From the NCBI GenBank assembly GCA_913009515.1, contig CAJVYO010000059.1:1-8667 (forward strand): DNA of 8,667 nucleotides. The letters are read 5' to 3'. Position 1 is the first letter of the stretch. Each line of letters opens with the position of its first letter. This document shows positions 6,920 to 8,667 of the stretch, one piece after another. The translations under genes were made by a program, and so were the position numbers. The notes under the pieces were generated by a model that did not search any database, had not been told where the DNA came from, and worked only from the letters and a program-made list of their open reading frames with translations. The stretch is from an uncultured Methylococcaceae bacterium. Its GTDB lineage: Bacteria > Pseudomonadota > Gammaproteobacteria > Methylococcales > Methylomonadaceae.

Positions 6920-8187
6920 CCATTAGTAGAGAACATAAAATATGTATTGTAGGGTTAGGTTATGTAGGTTTGCCGCTGGCAGTGGAGTTTTGCCAAAAAT
7001 ATACAACCATTGGCTACGATATTTCACCGCAACGTATTGCAGAGCTTAGTAGCGGTCATGATAAAACCTTAGAAGTTGCGAATACTTATTTAGATGAGGT
7101 TATTAATAATCACCGGTTAAGTTTTACAGTGGCAATAGATGATATACAAGATTGTAATATTTATATTATTACTGTCCCCACACCTATTGATAACTATAAA
7201 CGCCCCGATTTAACACCGTTAATTAAAGCCAGCGAAGCCGTCAGCCAAGTACTTAAAGTGGGCGATATAGTCATTTATGAATCCACCGTTTATCCGGGTG
7301 CAACGGAAGAGGATTGTGTGCCTATACTTGAAGCGGGTAGTGGGCTTAAATTTAATCACGATTTTTTCTGTGGCTACTCGCCCGAACGGATTAATCCCGG
7401 TGATAAAGAACATACCGTCACTAAAATACTTAAAGTTACCTCGGGTTCAACGCCAGAGATTGCAAATACGGTTGATACGCTCTACAAAACTATCATTACC
7501 GCTGGCACACACCTTGCCCCCAGTATTAAAGTCGCTGAAGCCGCAAAAGTGATTGAAAATTCACAACGTGATATTAATATCGCTTTTATCAATGAACTTG
7601 CGGTTATCTTTAATAAATTAGACATTGATACCCACGCAGTATTAGAAGCGGCTGCTACAAAATGGAACTTTCTCCCTTTTAAACCGGGCTTAGTTGGTGG
7701 TCACTGTATTGGTGTAGACCCTTACTATCTCACTCATAAAGCCCAAGCCATTGGCTATAATCCTGAAATAATCTTAGCGGGTCGTCGCCTTAATGATAAT
7801 ATGGGCTGCTATGTCGCTAATCAAGTTATAAAATTAATGATAAAAAAAGGTTTGCCGATAGCTAATGCTAAGATTTTAATATTAGGTATCACCTTTAAAG
7901 AAAATTGCCCTGATATTCGTAACTCGCGGGTGATTGATGTTGTACAAGAATTGCAAGAATTTGCCTGCCAAGTATCAATCTATGATCCTTGGGCCAATGC
8001 AGAAGAAGTGCAGGCAGAATACCAGCTTAATTTAATTGAAAATATTAATCTTGATAGCTATCAAGCTATTATTTTAGCGGTTGCACATGATGAATTTAAA
8101 ACGCTCAATATAAAAACCCATCCACAGCAAGTGGTGTTTGATATTAAATCAATACTTGAACCGACGTATATTGATGGGCGTTTATAA
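6916..8187 (+). CDS. tviB: UDP-N-acetylhexosamine 6-dehydrogenase, TviB/WbpO type
   Basis: The cytoplasmic enzyme oxidises C6 of a UDP-N-acetylhexosamine to the uronic acid using two NAD+. TviB acts on UDP-GlcNAc and WbpO mainly on UDP-GalNAc. The 423 residues show the NAD-binding GLGYVGLP (13-20), TVPTPI followed by RPDLTPL, YESTVYPGATEE, GYSPERINPGDKEH (153-166), the active-site segment KVAEAAKVIENSQRDINIAF (205-224, Lys211 and Asn215), and GGHCIGVDPYYL with catalytic Cys264. The C-terminal domain has GITFKENCPDIRNSR. NPGDKEH and the PDIRNSR region point to the TviB/WbpO branch and not to UDP-glucose dehydrogenase or UDP-ManNAc dehydrogenase (WecC). The ATG overlaps the wzc stop by four bases and has no separate ribosome binding site. 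A TviC/WbpP-type epimerase follows 332 bases downstream. Which epimer is the true substrate cannot be read from the sequence. Confidence 0.92.
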   Translation: MTISREHKICIVGLGYVGLPLAVEFCQKYTTIGYDISPQRIAELSSGHDKTLEVANTYLDEVINNHRLSFTVAIDDIQDCNIYIITVPTPIDNYKRPDLTPLIKASEAVSQVLKVGDIVIYESTVYPGATEEDCVPILEAGSGLKFNHDFFCGYSPERINPGDKEHTVTKILKVTSGSTPEIANTVDTLYKTIITAGTHLAPSIKVAEAAKVIENSQRDINIAFINELAVIFNKLDIDTHAVLEAAATKWNFLPFKPGLVGGHCIGVDPYYLTHKAQAIGYNPEIILAGRRLNDNMGCYVANQVIKLMIKKGLPIANAKILILGITFKENCPDIRNSRVIDVVQELQEFACQVSIYDPWANAEEVQAEYQLNLIENINLDSYQAIILAVAHDEFKTLNIKTHPQQVVFDIKSILEPTYIDGRL

Positions 8188-8242
8188 AAAAATATAATGA
8201 ATCTGGTGAGTGAAGTATCGATTTTTAGATAAATTAGGGTAG

Positions 8243-8286
8243 CTCCTTATGCTATCGGAGAGGGGCGGACGAGAGAGGTATAGCAT
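8243..8286 (+). other. Possible structured element: hairpin with G-rich loop
   Basis: ATGCTAT (8249-8255) and ATAGCAT (8280-8286) form a perfect 7-bp stem. The 24-base loop is dominated by a G/A-rich run (8257-8278) that stands out from the surrounding AT-rich DNA. CTCC (8243-8246) can pair with GGAG (8257-8260) inside that loop, so the two stems would have the topology of an H-type pseudoknot. I do not recognise it as a known riboswitch. The short 4-bp helix may be chance. Confidence 0.3.
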
Positions 8287-8316
8287 TAAACATTCTTGGT
8301 CAGTATATGGGTATGT

Positions 8317-8466
8317 CGGTACGCTGGCTTCAGCCTACATTGATGAAGGGCAGGCTAAAGGCCTGCGTACCAGTTATTGATGAAAAAGGTAGGCTATGCA
8401 GTCATTAATGAACGATAGGCTAAAATCCTTGTACTAGCTGATGAACGGTACGCCAAAGATCAGAGT
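8317..8466 (+). repeat. Degenerate palindromic repeat array (BIME/REP-like)
   Basis: Four copies of a TTGATGAA-type octamer occur at 8340, 8377, 8405 (TTAATGAA) and 8438 (CTGATGAA), spaced 37, 28 and 33 bases. Each is followed at a near-fixed offset (12, 14, 12, 12 bases from the octamer start) by AGGCTAAA-like sequence: AGGCTAAAG at 8352, AGGCTATGC at 8391, AGGCTAAAA at 8417 and ACGCCAAAG at 8450. Copies 1 and 3 continue into GTACCAG and GTACTAG. The best-preserved part, 8318-8371, is a long imperfect inverted repeat: arms 8318-8338 and 8350-8371 match at 18 of 22 aligned positions around an 11-base loop that holds the octamer. GCAGGC/GCCTGC (8350-8355 and 8361-8366) is an alternative inner hairpin. 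CGGTACGC occurs as a direct repeat near both ends (8317-8324 and 8446-8453). It looks like a decayed dispersed palindromic repeat; the family name is unknown to me. Confidence 0.75.
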
Positions 8467-8504
8467 AACCTTAGCAAAGCTCTAAAAAATAAAAATGAAA
8501 TAAT

Positions 8505-8512
8505 GAGAAAAG
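8505..8512 (+). promoter_or_regulatory. Weak ribosome binding site of the epimerase gene
   Basis: GAGAAAAG lies 7 bases before the ATG at 8520. The match to the Shine-Dalgarno consensus is partial, but spacing and the protein's N-terminus support this start. Confidence 0.4.
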
Positions 8513-8519
8513 TTTAAAA

Positions 8520-8667
8520 ATGAATCAATTCGAAAATATAATAGCACAACTTAAAAAGGAACCTAAAACGTGGTTAGTGACGGGATGTGCGGGTTTTATT
8601 GGTTCAAATCTCATAGAATTTTTACTCAGTCATAACCAAAAAGTTGTGGGACTTGATAATTTATCAA
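8520..8667 (+). CDS. tviC: UDP-N-acetylglucosamine 4-epimerase, TviC/WbpP type (5' part only)
   Basis: Only the first 49 residues are in the window. They form the start of an extended short-chain dehydrogenase/reductase (NAD-dependent epimerase) with the Rossmann motif TGCAGFIGSN (21-30), preceded by KEPKTWLV and followed by KVVGLDNLS. The N-terminal extension of about 17 residues before the first beta strand and the KVVGLDN segment closely resemble Pseudomonas WbpP and Salmonella TviC, which interconvert UDP-GlcNAc/UDP-GalNAc or their uronic acids at C4. Pairing with the upstream TviB/WbpO-type dehydrogenase is the usual arrangement and supports the call; together they give UDP-GalNAcA. The start at 8520 has a weak ribosome binding site and the length expected for this subfamily. 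The catalytic Tyr-X3-Lys lies outside the window, so activity cannot be judged. Confidence 0.82.
   Translation, partial: MNQFENIIAQLKKEPKTWLVTGCAGFIGSNLIEFLLSHNQKVVGLDNLS

Larger units (their letters stand above)
8188..8519 (+). other. Long non-coding gap inside the polysaccharide locus
   Basis: This is the largest non-coding stretch in the window, although the genes on both sides (tviB and tviC types) act in the same pathway. I find no supported ORF and no hairpin followed by a T-run that would pass as a terminator. The part 8188-8240 is AT-rich and featureless. The part 8243-8286 has possible RNA structure, 8317-8466 is a degenerate palindromic repeat array, and 8480-8519 is an A-rich leader. 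No clear -35/-10 pair is visible, so whether the epimerase is read through from tviB or has its own promoter is open. Confidence 0.7.

Noticed and set aside
7219..7552. Small ORFs on both strands inside the dehydrogenase gene
   Set aside because: They overlap conserved catalytic regions of the dehydrogenase and look like frame shadows.
6916..8187. UDP-glucose dehydrogenase (Ugd) or WecC
   Set aside because: The GYSPERINPGDKEH and FKENCPDIRNSR motifs and the neighbouring WbpP/TviC-type epimerase fit the TviB/WbpO branch better.
8261..8275. ops/JUMPStart element for RfaH
   Set aside because: GGGGCGGACGAGA shares GGCGG with the ops core GGCGGTAGC, but the TAGC half is missing and no further JUMPStart sequence surrounds it.
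8317..8466. CRISPR array
   Set aside because: The repeated units are diverged and self-complementary, spacing is irregular (28-37 bases), the linker between arms is the conserved part and no cas gene is visible.

Overview
The window is AT-rich DNA with tightly packed genes, all on the + strand, and reads as a gammaproteobacterial chromosome. The evidence is the neighbouring ratA and rnfH genes and a Wza/Wzb/Wzc-type envelope polysaccharide machinery close in sequence to the enterobacterial and pseudomonad proteins. The low GC and the GGTACGC/AGGCTAAAG-type palindromic repeat make me think of AT-rich Methylococcales or Thiotrichales relatives, but that is a guess and not shown by the sequence.

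Left part (1-1874): the 3' end of a sodium-dependent NSS-family transporter is joined by a 1-base overlap to ratA, a START/COQ10-like small protein. A strong intrinsic terminator (1402-1437) follows. Then comes rnfH, the usual partner of ratA, here in a separate transcription unit or reached by read-through.

Middle part (1929-8187): five genes of a Wzx/Wzy-type exopolysaccharide or capsule locus. They are a WecA-like initiating sugar-1-phosphate transferase, a low-molecular-weight tyrosine phosphatase (Wzb type), the outer-membrane export lipoprotein Wza, the tyrosine autokinase/chain-length regulator Wzc, and a TviB/WbpO-type UDP-N-acetylhexosamine 6-dehydrogenase. wza-wzc are 1 base apart and wzc-tviB overlap by 4 bases, so these three are almost certainly co-transcribed and translationally coupled.

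Right part (8188-8667): a 332-base non-coding gap precedes the start of a TviC/WbpP-type UDP-GlcNAc 4-epimerase, which runs off the window. The gap holds a degenerate palindromic repeat array (8317-8466) and a possible structured element (8243-8286). The dehydrogenase/epimerase pair is the route to UDP-GalNAcA, so the polymer probably contains N-acetylgalactosaminuronic acid. Flippase, polymerase and other glycosyltransferases are not in the window and should lie downstream.

The genes belong to recognisable families and I see no evidence of a wholly new system. The least explained sequence is the gap at 8188-8519. A shift in arginine codon use across rnfH-wecA-wzb is the other point worth checking.
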